A stretch of 64,000 nt of DNA, from positions 620,001-684,000 of the forward strand of contig NZ_LT900217.1 of assembly GCF_900199375.1 (NCBI RefSeq), in the 5' to 3' direction. Position 1 is the first letter of the stretch. Each line of letters starts with the position of its first letter. The DNA comes from Gordonibacter urolithinfaciens (GTDB lineage Bacteria > Actinomycetota > Coriobacteriia > Coriobacteriales > Eggerthellaceae). Under the pieces are notes generated by a model. That model had not been told where the DNA came from and did no database searches. It saw only the letters and a program-made list of their open reading frames with translations. The position numbers and the translations under genes were made by a program. Below, piece after piece: positions 6,138-13,983 of this stretch.

Positions 6138-8408
6138 CTAGCCGAACAGCGAGCGGAACGGCACGTCGTCGGCGCGGTGCACGTTGCATTGGGCCAGCTT
6201 GACGTTGTACACGCCCGACAGCCTGCAGCAGTTGTCAGGATCGTTGTCGGTGCACATGTTGATGTTGGACATGAACCAGCCGCCGAGCCACGGCTCGGAC
6301 TCGGGCAGCTCGGGGAACCACCAGCCATGCTGAGCAGCCACGGTGTAGGGCGACACCGATGCGTCGAGCTTGGCCTTCTGCAGGCAGCGGCCGCGGCGCG
6401 TCTCGATCCAGCACCACATGCCGTCGCCGATTCCCAGATTTGCCGCCGTCTCGGGATGTATCTGGAAATGCGGCTCGGGATAGCGGTCGCGGCACCCGTT
6501 CACCTGGCGGTACTCGGAATGGTAGTACGGCATGACGCGCGAGCCGGCCGTGAGGATGAGCGGGAAGGCCTCGGCCACGTCGGGGGTGGAAATCGGCGAC
6601 TCGAAAGGCTCCTCGTAGTAGGGCAGCGCCTCTTTCTCGTCGAACAGGTCTTCGATGATGGTCGAGCGCAGCTCCACCTTGCCCGTAGGCGTGCCGAAGC
6701 CGTAGAGCTGACCGGTCTTCGGATCGGACATCTTGTGCCATTCCTCGGGCGAGGGGTTGAACACGGGATCCGTGATGGCGCCGCGCGCCGAGGTGCCCTG
6801 CGGCTCGAGCATGGCGTCGTAGGCCTCCTCGGTGGTCTGCCACGACCAGTACTTCTCGCACGTCTCCTCGTCGAACGTGCCCTCGGCCAGCGAGCGCCAG
6901 AACTCGTAGTTGTCGCGGCGCTCGTACAGCGGCGGCACGGCCGCCTCGCCCGTGAGGGCCACGCCGGTGATGCACGGGCCGCCCCCGCCCACGCCCCACA
7001 GCTGCGGACGCTCGAGCCAGCCGGCGGCCGGCAGCACGTAGTCGGAGAGCATGGCGAGCGGCGTCATGGTGTACTCATGGGTTATCACCAGGTCGAGCAG
7101 CTTCACGCACTCGTACACGTCCTGGGTGTTCGAGAGGTTCGAGAACGGGTTCGACGCCTGCGCGATGAGGCCCTTCACCGGATAGGGCTTGCCGGTGCGG
7201 ATGGCCTCGCTCACAGCACACCAGTTCTGCGCGCACGTGGCGTTCTGGCTCAGGAAGTAGGGATGGTGGAACACGCGGCTCTGGGCATCGGAGATCATCT
7301 GGTAGCTGGGCCATGAGTGGAACGGGAAGCGGTCGGAGCCGAGCTGCTTGTCGCGCTGCGACTTCGGCAGCATCTCGGGCATCTCGAACGTGGCGTGCGG
7401 CAGCACGTCGTTGGGAGGAGCCAGGTAGGTCTGGCCCGCCTTGTTGATGCCGATAAGCGCCTTGAGGCATGCCTTGGCGCGGTTGGCCTGCGCCTGGTTG
7501 CGACCGATGGCGTCGGTGGCCAGGCCCCAGGGCAGGTACGCCGGCAGGCAGGTGGCGTACATGCGCGCCGCCTTCACGATCTTCTCGGCCGGCACCCAGC
7601 AGATCTCGGCCACCTTCTCGGGCGGATAGGCCTGCACGGCCTTCTTCAAGTCCTCGAAGCCGTACGTCCACGCCTCGACGAACTCCTTGTCGTAGAGCTC
7701 CTCGTTGATGATGACGTTCATCCAGCCCATGGCCATGGCGCCGTCGGTTCCGGGCCGCAGGCGCAGCCATACGTCGGCGTTGGCCGCGTACTCGGTGCAG
7801 CGCGGGTCGACCACGATGAGCTTGGCATCGGGGTCGTTCGCGAACAGGTCCTGGTAGCCCCAGTGCTCGGGGAAGTCGCCGGATTGGGCGGGGTTGTGCC
7901 CCCACAACACCACGCAGCCCGTCTTGGCTGCCGTGAAGGCTGCTGCGAACTGGCCGTACGTCGCGCTCTCGTTCGTGTACGTGGGGCACCAGCAGATCTC
8001 GGAGCCGCCCATGGCCAGGTTGGGGCTGCCGTACAGGTTGAAGAACCGCCCTTCGTACCACTCGTCGGTGCGGCCCGTGCCGTGCGAGAAGATGACCGAC
8101 TCGGGGCCGTACTCGTCGGCGAGGTAGCGCAGCTTCTCACCGATCTCGGCGCACGCCTGGTCCCATGTGAGGCGCTCCCACTTGCCGCTGCCGCGCGCGC
8201 CCACGCGCTTGAGCGGGTAGTTGCAGCGCTTCGGGTGGTCGAGCCACTCCAGCTGGAAGTCCATACGCTCGCACACCCGGCCTTGGCTCACCGTGCACTC
8301 GGGGTCGCCCTCGAGCTTGGTGATCTTGCCGTCCTCTACTGTTGCCCGCACGCCGCAGTTGGCATGCGAGGCGAAGCATAGCGCTCGTTTGTACTCGACG
8401 TTTGACAT
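6138..8408 (-). CDS. Molybdopterin-dependent oxidoreductase, DMSO reductase family (module 1)
   Basis: The 756-residue protein has the family order: N-terminal Fe-S region, GTGRTDEWYEGRF, a VVLWGHNPAQS dinucleotide-binding loop, WLRLRPGTDGAMAMGWMNVI, and a C-terminal molybdopterin-dinucleotide-binding domain (TPTGKVELRS to HGWWFPELPES). The usual C-x2-C-x3-C-x27-C cluster motif is C11-x2-S14-x3-C18-x27-C46: the second cysteine is serine (codon tcg). There is no TAT signal, so it is cytoplasmic. The partner ferredoxin follows within 37 bases. Upstream lies box B, shared with the luxR promoter. Substrate unknown; acetylene-hydratase-, transhydroxylase- and dehydroxylase-like enzymes belong to this broad group. 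Confidence 0.85.
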   Translation of the reverse strand: MSNVEYKRALCFASHANCGVRATVEDGKITKLEGDPECTVSQGRVCERMDFQLEWLDHPKRCNYPLKRVGARGSGKWERLTWDQACAEIGEKLRYLADEYGPESVIFSHGTGRTDEWYEGRFFNLYGSPNLAMGGSEICWCPTYTNESATYGQFAAAFTAAKTGCVVLWGHNPAQSGDFPEHWGYQDLFANDPDAKLIVVDPRCTEYAANADVWLRLRPGTDGAMAMGWMNVIINEELYDKEFVEAWTYGFEDLKKAVQAYPPEKVAEICWVPAEKIVKAARMYATCLPAYLPWGLATDAIGRNQAQANRAKACLKALIGINKAGQTYLAPPNDVLPHATFEMPEMLPKSQRDKQLGSDRFPFHSWPSYQMISDAQSRVFHHPYFLSQNATCAQNWCAVSEAIRTGKPYPVKGLIAQASNPFSNLSNTQDVYECVKLLDLVITHEYTMTPLAMLSDYVLPAAGWLERPQLWGVGGGGPCITGVALTGEAAVPPLYERRDNYEFWRSLAEGTFDEETCEKYWSWQTTEEAYDAMLEPQGTSARGAITDPVFNPSPEEWHKMSDPKTGQLYGFGTPTGKVELRSTIIEDLFDEKEALPYYEEPFESPISTPDVAEAFPLILTAGSRVMPYYHSEYRQVNGCRDRYPEPHFQIHPETAANLGIGDGMWCWIETRRGRCLQKAKLDASVSPYTVAAQHGWWFPELPESEPWLGGWFMSNINMCTDNDPDNCCRLSGVYNVKLAQCNVHRADDVPFRSLFG

Positions 8409-8508
8409 AGTTCGCCCTTCTTCCTCTCAGGTCGTTCGCTTCGTCGAATGGCTGAATCGAGGATGCGCGGAACCTAAGGCGAAGGTACTCCCCCGCGCCC
8501 GCCGCGCC

Positions 8509-8523
8509 AAGCTGTCAAATTTG
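8509..8523 (-). promoter_or_regulatory. 15-nt box B upstream of the module 1 molybdoenzyme
   Basis: On the minus strand the site reads CAAATTTGACAGCTT. A TACCTT -10-like hexamer (8487 down to 8482) lies 21 nt downstream, about 74 bases before the molybdoenzyme ATG. Twelve of 15 positions are identical across boxes A, B and C; the three variable ones are 4, 5 and 11. The core TCAAATTTGA is a perfect 10-bp palindrome in this copy. Confidence 0.6.
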
Positions 8524-8543
8524 ATGGATGGGGGAATATGGAG

Positions 8544-8575
8544 AAGGGCCCGGACGCCTCGGCATCCGGGCCCTT
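8544..8575. terminator. Hairpin after the 4-helix membrane protein gene
   Basis: An 11-bp perfect stem (8544-8554 and 8565-8575) with 10-nt loop lies 5 bases beyond the stop of the gene at 8580 and upstream of the molybdoenzyme promoter. A short T-rich stretch follows on the minus strand. It probably separates the two units. Confidence 0.55.
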
Positions 8576-8579
8576 GCGC

Positions 8580-9074
8580 TCAGGCCTGCTCCCGGCCCGT
8601 CGCATCCTGCACGGCCGCTTCGGGCGCGCCCGGCAGGGGGACGCGCAGTATCTTGCCCGCTATCGCCATGCACAAGGGCTCCACCTGCACCGCCACCACA
8701 TAGCAGATCGCCCACATGAGCGGCATAGGCGCGAGCAGACGGTTCACGAACAGGGCGTCCATGCCGGTGACCATCCACGTGAGCACGAACGAGATAACGA
8801 ACACGAGCACCGTGCACAGGAGCACGTCCTTCAACAGGAACCAACCCGCCGATCCTTCGGGCGCCCCGCAACGCAGTGCGTACTTCATGGACAGAGGTAT
8901 GAGCGGAAACGCCGCCAGGATAACGGTGCCCAGGATCGTGCCCACGGCCACGCCCACGGCGAAGCCCATGGGCTCGAACGGCGCGCCGGATACCACCGGC
9001 GAGAACGCGCTCATGGTTATGGCCAGGAAAAACGACATGAGAAAGCCCATAAGGGCCCGATACGAAAACGTCAT
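8580..9074 (-). CDS. Membrane protein with four helices, possibly two DUF2798-like repeats
   Basis: The 164-residue protein has four hydrophobic segments at about 5-28, 38-60, 85-105 and 115-138. The two halves look alike: each has an S/T-rich first helix, a short G- or N-containing loop and a second helix ending in a Pro-containing turn (LAAFPLIPLS; VAVQVEPLCMA). This recalls the short two-helix DUF2798 family in duplicate, on pattern only. AAGGGGG precedes ATG 9074. Box C lies 130 bases upstream in the same geometry as for luxR and the molybdoenzyme, so it probably belongs to that regulon. Function unknown. Confidence 0.65.
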   Translation of the reverse strand: MTFSYRALMGFLMSFFLAITMSAFSPVVSGAPFEPMGFAVGVAVGTILGTVILAAFPLIPLSMKYALRCGAPEGSAGWFLLKDVLLCTVLVFVISFVLTWMVTGMDALFVNRLLAPMPLMWAICYVVAVQVEPLCMAIAGKILRVPLPGAPEAAVQDATGREQA

Positions 9075-9202
9075 AGAACCCCCTTAAGCCGAGTCGAAAA
9101 GACATCGCTGCACCATCGCATCCCCCCTTCGAGCGAGTCGACATGTAGTGCGCATCTTCCCATCAGCCAGGCTCCATGGTAGGGGGCGGGGCGATCGAGC
9201 GT

Positions 9203-9217
9203 AAGCTATCAAACTTG
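9203..9217 (-). promoter_or_regulatory. 15-nt box C upstream of the 4-helix membrane protein gene
   Basis: On the minus strand the site reads CAAGTTTGATAGCTT, with a TACCAT -10-like hexamer (9181 down to 9176) 21 nt downstream. The extended match with box A covers 18 of 20 bases (AAGCTATCAAA-N-TTGCCAG in reverse), much more than expected between unrelated promoters. Confidence 0.6.
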
Positions 9218-9283
9218 CCAGCCCGCTACCCGGCCGCTCCAGCCGTCCCTTCCCTCCACGTCGCCTATCCGCCCCTTGACGCA

Positions 9284-9309
9284 GAAGAACCGCCTTGCGG
9301 CGGTTCTTC
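9284..9309 (-). terminator. Terminator-like hairpin after nifJ
   Basis: A perfect 11-bp stem (9284-9294 and 9299-9309) with a 4-base loop lies about 27 bases beyond the nifJ stop. The stem ends in TTCTTC on both strands; a long T-run is absent. Confidence 0.55.
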
Positions 9310-9336
9310 GGTGGGAATCTGTCCTGCTAAGCGGCC

Positions 9337-12300
9337 TTACGCCTGGGCGTAGAGGTCCTTCAGCTTCAGCAGGTGCTCGTAGCGGTCCAGGGCGGCCTGC
9401 TCGTTGCGCTCGAAGAGCTCGGTGGCGCGCTCGGGGAACTCGCGGGTCAGGCGGCTGTAGCGGGCCTCGTTCATGAGGAAGTCCTGATAGCCGCCCGCCG
9501 GCTCCTTGGAGTCGAGCGTGAACTTCTTGCCCTCGGGCGCGGCCGGGTTGAAGCGGAACAGGTTCCAATAGCCGCAGTCCACGGCCTTCTTCATCTCGTC
9601 CTGGCAGTTCGCCATGCCGCCCTTGATGGAGTGCATCTCGCACGGCGAGTAGCCGATGATGAGCGACGGTCCGGGATACGCCTCGGCCTCGGCGATGGCC
9701 TTGATGGTCTGGGCCGGCTTGGCGCCCATGGCAACCTGCGCCACGTACACGTAGCCGTAGCTCATCGCGATCTCGGTGAGGCTCTTCTTCTTGATGTCCT
9801 TGCCGGCCGCGGCGAACTGCGCCACCTGGCCGATGTTGGAGGCCTTGGAGGCCTGGCCGCCCGTGTTGGAGTACACCTCGGTGTCGAACACGAACACGTT
9901 CACGTCCTCGCCGGAAGCCAGCACGTGGTCGAGGCCGCCGTAGCCGATGTCGTAGGCCCAACCGTCGCCGCCGAAGATCCAGACGGACTTCTTGGCCAGG
10001 TAGTCCTTCTCCTCGAGGATGGCGGGCGCCACGGGGCAGCCGTCGGCAGCCGCGGCCTCAAGGGCCGGGATCAGGGCCTTGGCGGCCTTTGCGTTGGCGG
10101 CGCCGTCGGAGGCGGTGTCCTTATACGCCGCGATGAGCTCCTTGGTCGCATCAGGCGTCTTGTCGCTGGCTGCCATTTCCTCCAGCTTGCCCATCAGGCG
10201 GTTGCGTACCGCCTCGTGCCCGAGCAACATGCCGAGGCCGTGCTCGGCGTTGTCCTCGAACAGCGAGTTCGACCAAGCCGGGCCGCGCCCATCCTTGTTC
10301 ACCGCGTAAGGAGACGTGGCAGCCGGGCCGCCCCAGATGGACGAGCAGCCGGTGGCGTTCGTGATGTACATGCGCTCGCCGAACAGCTGGGTGACGAGCT
10401 TGGCGTACGCCGTCTCGGCGCAGCCGGCGCAGGCGCCGGAGAACTCGAGCAGCGGCTGCTTGAACTGGCTGCCCTTGACGCTGGCGTCCTCCAGCTCGGG
10501 CTTGTCGGACACGTTGGCCACACAGTAGTCGAACACGTCCTGCTGGGCGAGCTCGTCTTCCTGCGGCACCATGGACAGCGAGTCGGACGGGCACACGTTC
10601 ACGCACACGCCGCAGCCCATGCAGTCAAGCGGCGACACGGCCAGCGTGTACTGCAGGCCGGCAGCGGCTTTGCCCTTCGCCGGCACGAGGGTGGTCGCCG
10701 CCGGCGCCGCCGCAGCTTCCTCCTCGGTGAGGGCGAACGGGCGGATGGTGGCATGCGGGCAGACGAACGCGCACTGGTTGCACTGGATGCAGGTGGCGGC
10801 ATCCCAAGCGGGAACGCTCACGGCCACGCCGCGCTTCTCGTACGCCGCAGCGCCCTGCTCGAACTGGCCGTCCACGTGCGGAACGAACGCGGACACGGGC
10901 AGGCGGTCGCCGTCCATGCGGCCCACCGGCTCCATGATCTCGCGGACCATCTTCACCACTTCGGCGCGGCCCTCGAGCGCGGGGGCCTCGCCCTCGTCGA
11001 CAGCCTCGGCCCAGCTAGCCGGAACCTCCACCTGCACGAACGCGGTGGCACCCGCATCGATGGCGCGGTGGTTCATATCGACGACGTCCTGGCCCTTCTT
11101 CATATAGGACTTCGTGGCCGCATCCTTCATGTACCGGATGGCCTCGTCCTGCGGGATGACGTTCGCCAGCGTGAAGAACGCCGATTGCAGGATGGTGTTC
11201 GTGCGCTTGCCCATGCCGATCTCGCGGGCAAGGTCGATGGCGTTGATGGTGTAGAGCTTGATGCCGTTGTTGGCGATGTAGCGCTTGGCCTCGGCGTTCA
11301 GATGGTGCTCGAGCTCTTCCGGCGTCCACTGGCAGTTGATCATGAACGTGCCGCCCGGCTTCACGTCGTTCACCATGCGGAAGCCCTTGGTGACGTAGGA
11401 CGGGTTGTGGCAGGCCACGAAGTCGGCCTTGTTCACATAATAGGTGCTGCGGATGGGAGAGTCGCCGAAGCGCAGGTGGCTGATGGTCACGCCGCCGGTC
11501 TTCTTCGAGTCGTACTGGAAGTAGGCCTGCACGTACTTGTCGGTGTGGTCGCCGATGATCTTGATGGAGTTCTTGTTCGCGCCCACGGTGCCGTCGCCGC
11601 CGAGGCCCCAGAACTTGCACTCCACCGTGCCCGCGGCCGCCGTGTTGGGGCTCGCCGGGTCCTCGGGAAGCGACAGGTTAGTCACGTCGTCCACGATGCC
11701 CACGGTGAACTCGCGCGCCGGGGCGTCCTTCTCCAGCTCCTTGTACACGGCGAACACCGAAGAGGGCGGGGTGTCCTTCGAGGCCAGGCCGTAGCGGCCG
11801 CCTACCACCGTGAGGTCGCCTCGGCCCTCGTGCGCCAGCGCGTTCACCACGTCCATGTACAGCGGCTCGCCGAGCGCGCCCGGCTCCTTCGTGCGATCCA
11901 TGACGGCGATCTTCTTGCACGTGGCCGGCAGCGCCGCCACGAACTTCTCGCTCACGAACGGGCGGTACAAGCGCACCTTCACCAGGCCCACCTTCTCGCC
12001 GTGCGCGTTCAGGTAGTCGACGACCTCCTCGACCACGTCGCAGAACGAGCCCATGGCCACGATCACGCGGTCGGCGTCCGGGGCGCCGTAGTAGTTGAAC
12101 AGCTCGTAGTTCGTGCCCAGCTTGGCGTTCACCTGGTGCATGTAGTCCTCGACCACGGCGGGCAGCGCATCGTAGATGCCGTTGCATGCCTCGCGGTGCT
12201 GGAAGAACACGTCGCCGTTCTCATGGCTGCCGCGCATGGCGGGGTGCTCGGGGTTGAGCGCATGCTCGCGGAAGGCGCGCACCGCGTCCATGTCGCACAT

Positions 12301-12879
12301 CTCGGCCAGGTCGTCGTAGTTCCACACGGAGATCTTCTGCACCTCGTGGGAGGTGCGGAAGCCGTCGAAGAAGTTGATGAACGGCACGCGCCCCTTGATG
12401 GCGGCGAGGTGCGCCACGGCGGACAGGTCCATGACCTCCTGCACGTTCGTCTCGGCCAGCATGGCGAAGCCCGTCTGGCGGCAGGCCATGACGTCGGAGT
12501 GGTCGCCGAAGATGGAGAGCGCCTGAGTGGCCACGGTACGGGCGCTCACATGGAACACGCACGGCAGCTGCTCGGCGGCCATCTTGTACATGTTGGGGAT
12601 CATGAGGAGCAAGCCCTGCGAGGCCGTGTAGGTGGTGGTGAGCGCGCCGGCGGCCAGCGACCCATGGACCGCGCCCGCGGCGCCGCCCTCGGACTGCATC
12701 TCGCACACCTTCACCTTCGTGCCGAAGATGTTCTTCTGGCCGGCGGCGGACCACTGGTCAACGAGGTCGGCCATCGGGCTCGACGGGGTGATGGGATAGA
12801 TGCCCGCCACCTCGGTGAACGCGTAGGACACGTACGCCGCGGCGTTGTTGCCGTCCATGGATTTGAATTCTCTCGTCAT
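9337..12879 (-). CDS. nifJ: Pyruvate:ferredoxin (flavodoxin) oxidoreductase, single-chain
   Basis: The 1180-residue protein contains all domains of one-chain PFOR: N-terminal pyrimidine-binding domain (YPITPSSPMADLVDQW), the gamma domain, two [4Fe-4S] ferredoxin motifs (CIQCNQCAFVCP near 696, CMGCGVCVNVCP near 755), a third cluster starting CAGCAE near 813, and the thiamine-diphosphate site GGDGWAYDIGYGG near 970. It converts pyruvate and CoA to acetyl-CoA, CO2 and reduced ferredoxin, the central anaerobic step. Length matches the family. ATG 12879 follows an AAGAGGAGAGG-type site. It stands alone, flanked by a hairpin downstream and orphan vsr upstream. Confidence 0.97.
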   Translation of the reverse strand: MTREFKSMDGNNAAAYVSYAFTEVAGIYPITPSSPMADLVDQWSAAGQKNIFGTKVKVCEMQSEGGAAGAVHGSLAAGALTTTYTASQGLLLMIPNMYKMAAEQLPCVFHVSARTVATQALSIFGDHSDVMACRQTGFAMLAETNVQEVMDLSAVAHLAAIKGRVPFINFFDGFRTSHEVQKISVWNYDDLAEMCDMDAVRAFREHALNPEHPAMRGSHENGDVFFQHREACNGIYDALPAVVEDYMHQVNAKLGTNYELFNYYGAPDADRVIVAMGSFCDVVEEVVDYLNAHGEKVGLVKVRLYRPFVSEKFVAALPATCKKIAVMDRTKEPGALGEPLYMDVVNALAHEGRGDLTVVGGRYGLASKDTPPSSVFAVYKELEKDAPAREFTVGIVDDVTNLSLPEDPASPNTAAAGTVECKFWGLGGDGTVGANKNSIKIIGDHTDKYVQAYFQYDSKKTGGVTISHLRFGDSPIRSTYYVNKADFVACHNPSYVTKGFRMVNDVKPGGTFMINCQWTPEELEHHLNAEAKRYIANNGIKLYTINAIDLAREIGMGKRTNTILQSAFFTLANVIPQDEAIRYMKDAATKSYMKKGQDVVDMNHRAIDAGATAFVQVEVPASWAEAVDEGEAPALEGRAEVVKMVREIMEPVGRMDGDRLPVSAFVPHVDGQFEQGAAAYEKRGVAVSVPAWDAATCIQCNQCAFVCPHATIRPFALTEEEAAAAPAATTLVPAKGKAAAGLQYTLAVSPLDCMGCGVCVNVCPSDSLSMVPQEDELAQQDVFDYCVANVSDKPELEDASVKGSQFKQPLLEFSGACAGCAETAYAKLVTQLFGERMYITNATGCSSIWGGPAATSPYAVNKDGRGPAWSNSLFEDNAEHGLGMLLGHEAVRNRLMGKLEEMAASDKTPDATKELIAAYKDTASDGAANAKAAKALIPALEAAAADGCPVAPAILEEKDYLAKKSVWIFGGDGWAYDIGYGGLDHVLASGEDVNVFVFDTEVYSNTGGQASKASNIGQVAQFAAAGKDIKKKSLTEIAMSYGYVYVAQVAMGAKPAQTIKAIAEAEAYPGPSLIIGYSPCEMHSIKGGMANCQDEMKKAVDCGYWNLFRFNPAAPEGKKFTLDSKEPAGGYQDFLMNEARYSRLTREFPERATELFERNEQAALDRYEHLLKLKDLYAQA

Positions 12880-13179
12880 GCTTTCCTCTCCTCTTAAGGG
12901 GATTTCGACCAGGGCCGAACCTCGCGCCTGGAGAACACACCTCGCCTATGATACCAGTAGGGGTTCGCCATCGAGCGCCGCAGGTGCAGTGGCTGGCACG
13001 GCACGGTCGCCCGCATCGGCAAGCGGTGGAAATTATGGCGAGGACGTGGAGAGACGCGGGGGACGGTGTGCAGGGGACGGCGCTTGGGCAACCCTGGGCT
13101 CGCATGAACGGCACGGCGGGCCGTCCGGCTCGTGCGGATCTCGCGCCGGCCTCCGCACGTTTCCCATGGGCAACCGAGA
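12880..13179. other. 300-bp gap between nifJ and vsr
   Basis: No gene is supported. It must hold the nifJ promoter; TATCAT on the minus strand (12953 down to 12948) is a possible -10 element, without a clear -35. Confidence 0.3.
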
Positions 13180-13800
13180 TCAACCAGGGCGACCATCCGA
13201 GCCGGCAGCCAGCTCCTTCCCTAGCTCCTCGGCGAGCGCGGGCAGGAGCTTGGCCATCGTGGCGTCGATGGTTTTCTTCTTCAGCTGGCATTCCCAGACC
13301 ACGTGCACCTTCCAGCCCAGGGCCTCCAGGGCGGTGCGGCTCTGCTCGTCGCGCTCCACGTTGCGCGCGAACTTCACTACCCAGTACTCCACGTTGCTCT
13401 TGGGCAGCGAGAGGTTGCAGTGCGGGCAACGGTGCCAGAAGCACCCGTTGACGAACAGGGCCACCTTCTTGCCCGGCCAGGCCACGTCGGGATGCCCCGG
13501 CACCTTCCACTGCAGGCGGTAGCCCGAAAGCCCCGCCGCGCGCAGGCGGGCCCGCACGACGAGCTCGGGCCTCGTGTCGGCGCGCTTGTTGCCCCGCATG
13601 GACTTGCGCACGTTCTCGTTCGTGGCGGGCGGGGCCGCCACGCGCACCGGGGCGGGCAGCGCGCGGCCGGCGAGCAGCTCCACGCGCGCCCGGAAGGGCC
13701 CAACGCCCGGCCCGGCCGCCTCGCAGCCCGCGGAACCTGCTCGCTCGCCCCGGTTCCCCACCCCGTTACCCATCTGTTTACTTACGCTCATGCGCCGCAT
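13180..13800 (-). CDS. vsr: Very short patch repair (Vsr) endonuclease, orphan
   Basis: The conserved part begins near residue 67 with MRGNKRADTRPELVVRARL. It continues with VALFVNGCFWHRCPHC, the catalytic zinc-site region of Vsr, and RDEQSRTALEALGWKVHVVW near the C-terminus. Vsr nicks DNA at T:G mismatches that arise where 5-methylcytosine deaminates. The family usually has about 140 residues; the extra 60 at the N-terminus are Gly/Arg/Pro-rich and may mean that the true start is downstream. No cytosine methyltransferase gene lies in this window, so the usual dcm-type partner is not adjacent. Confidence 0.8.
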   Translation of the reverse strand: MRRMSVSKQMGNGVGNRGERAGSAGCEAAGPGVGPFRARVELLAGRALPAPVRVAAPPATNENVRKSMRGNKRADTRPELVVRARLRAAGLSGYRLQWKVPGHPDVAWPGKKVALFVNGCFWHRCPHCNLSLPKSNVEYWVVKFARNVERDEQSRTALEALGWKVHVVWECQLKKKTIDATMAKLLPALAEELGKELAAGSDGRPG

Positions 13801-13983
13801 GATAGCACGTGTTTTCCCAGTTCATATATTTTCTTCTTAGAATGATAATCCCAATATTGAGTTTACAAGTTCTTTATTTTCTCGGCGTTTTACACCATAA
13901 TAGGCAAAGCTGTTGTGCGCGTGCGCAAGCACGTGCGTATGCTCGGGGCTAGGAAGGCCCCGTCACCGAATGGAGGGAAACCT
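13801..13983. promoter_or_regulatory. AT-rich promoter region before the ABC substrate-binding gene
   Basis: The stretch 13805-13910 is strikingly AT-rich for this genome. TTTATT (13873-13878) and CATAAT (13896-13901) are 17 bases apart and could form a promoter for the transporter. No gene is seen. Confidence 0.4.

Noticed and set aside
6138-8408. Naming the molybdoenzymes as specific catechol dehydroxylases (e.g. dopamine or hydrocaffeic acid)
   Set aside because: Family and context fit in a general way, but residues that decide the substrate are not known to me, and related enzymes differ widely in substrate.
9373-12897. Open frame of 1174 codons on the plus strand
   Set aside because: It lies exactly opposite nifJ and is Val/His/Arg/Leu-rich without domain-like patterns. 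Long antisense frames are expected from GC-rich codon bias.
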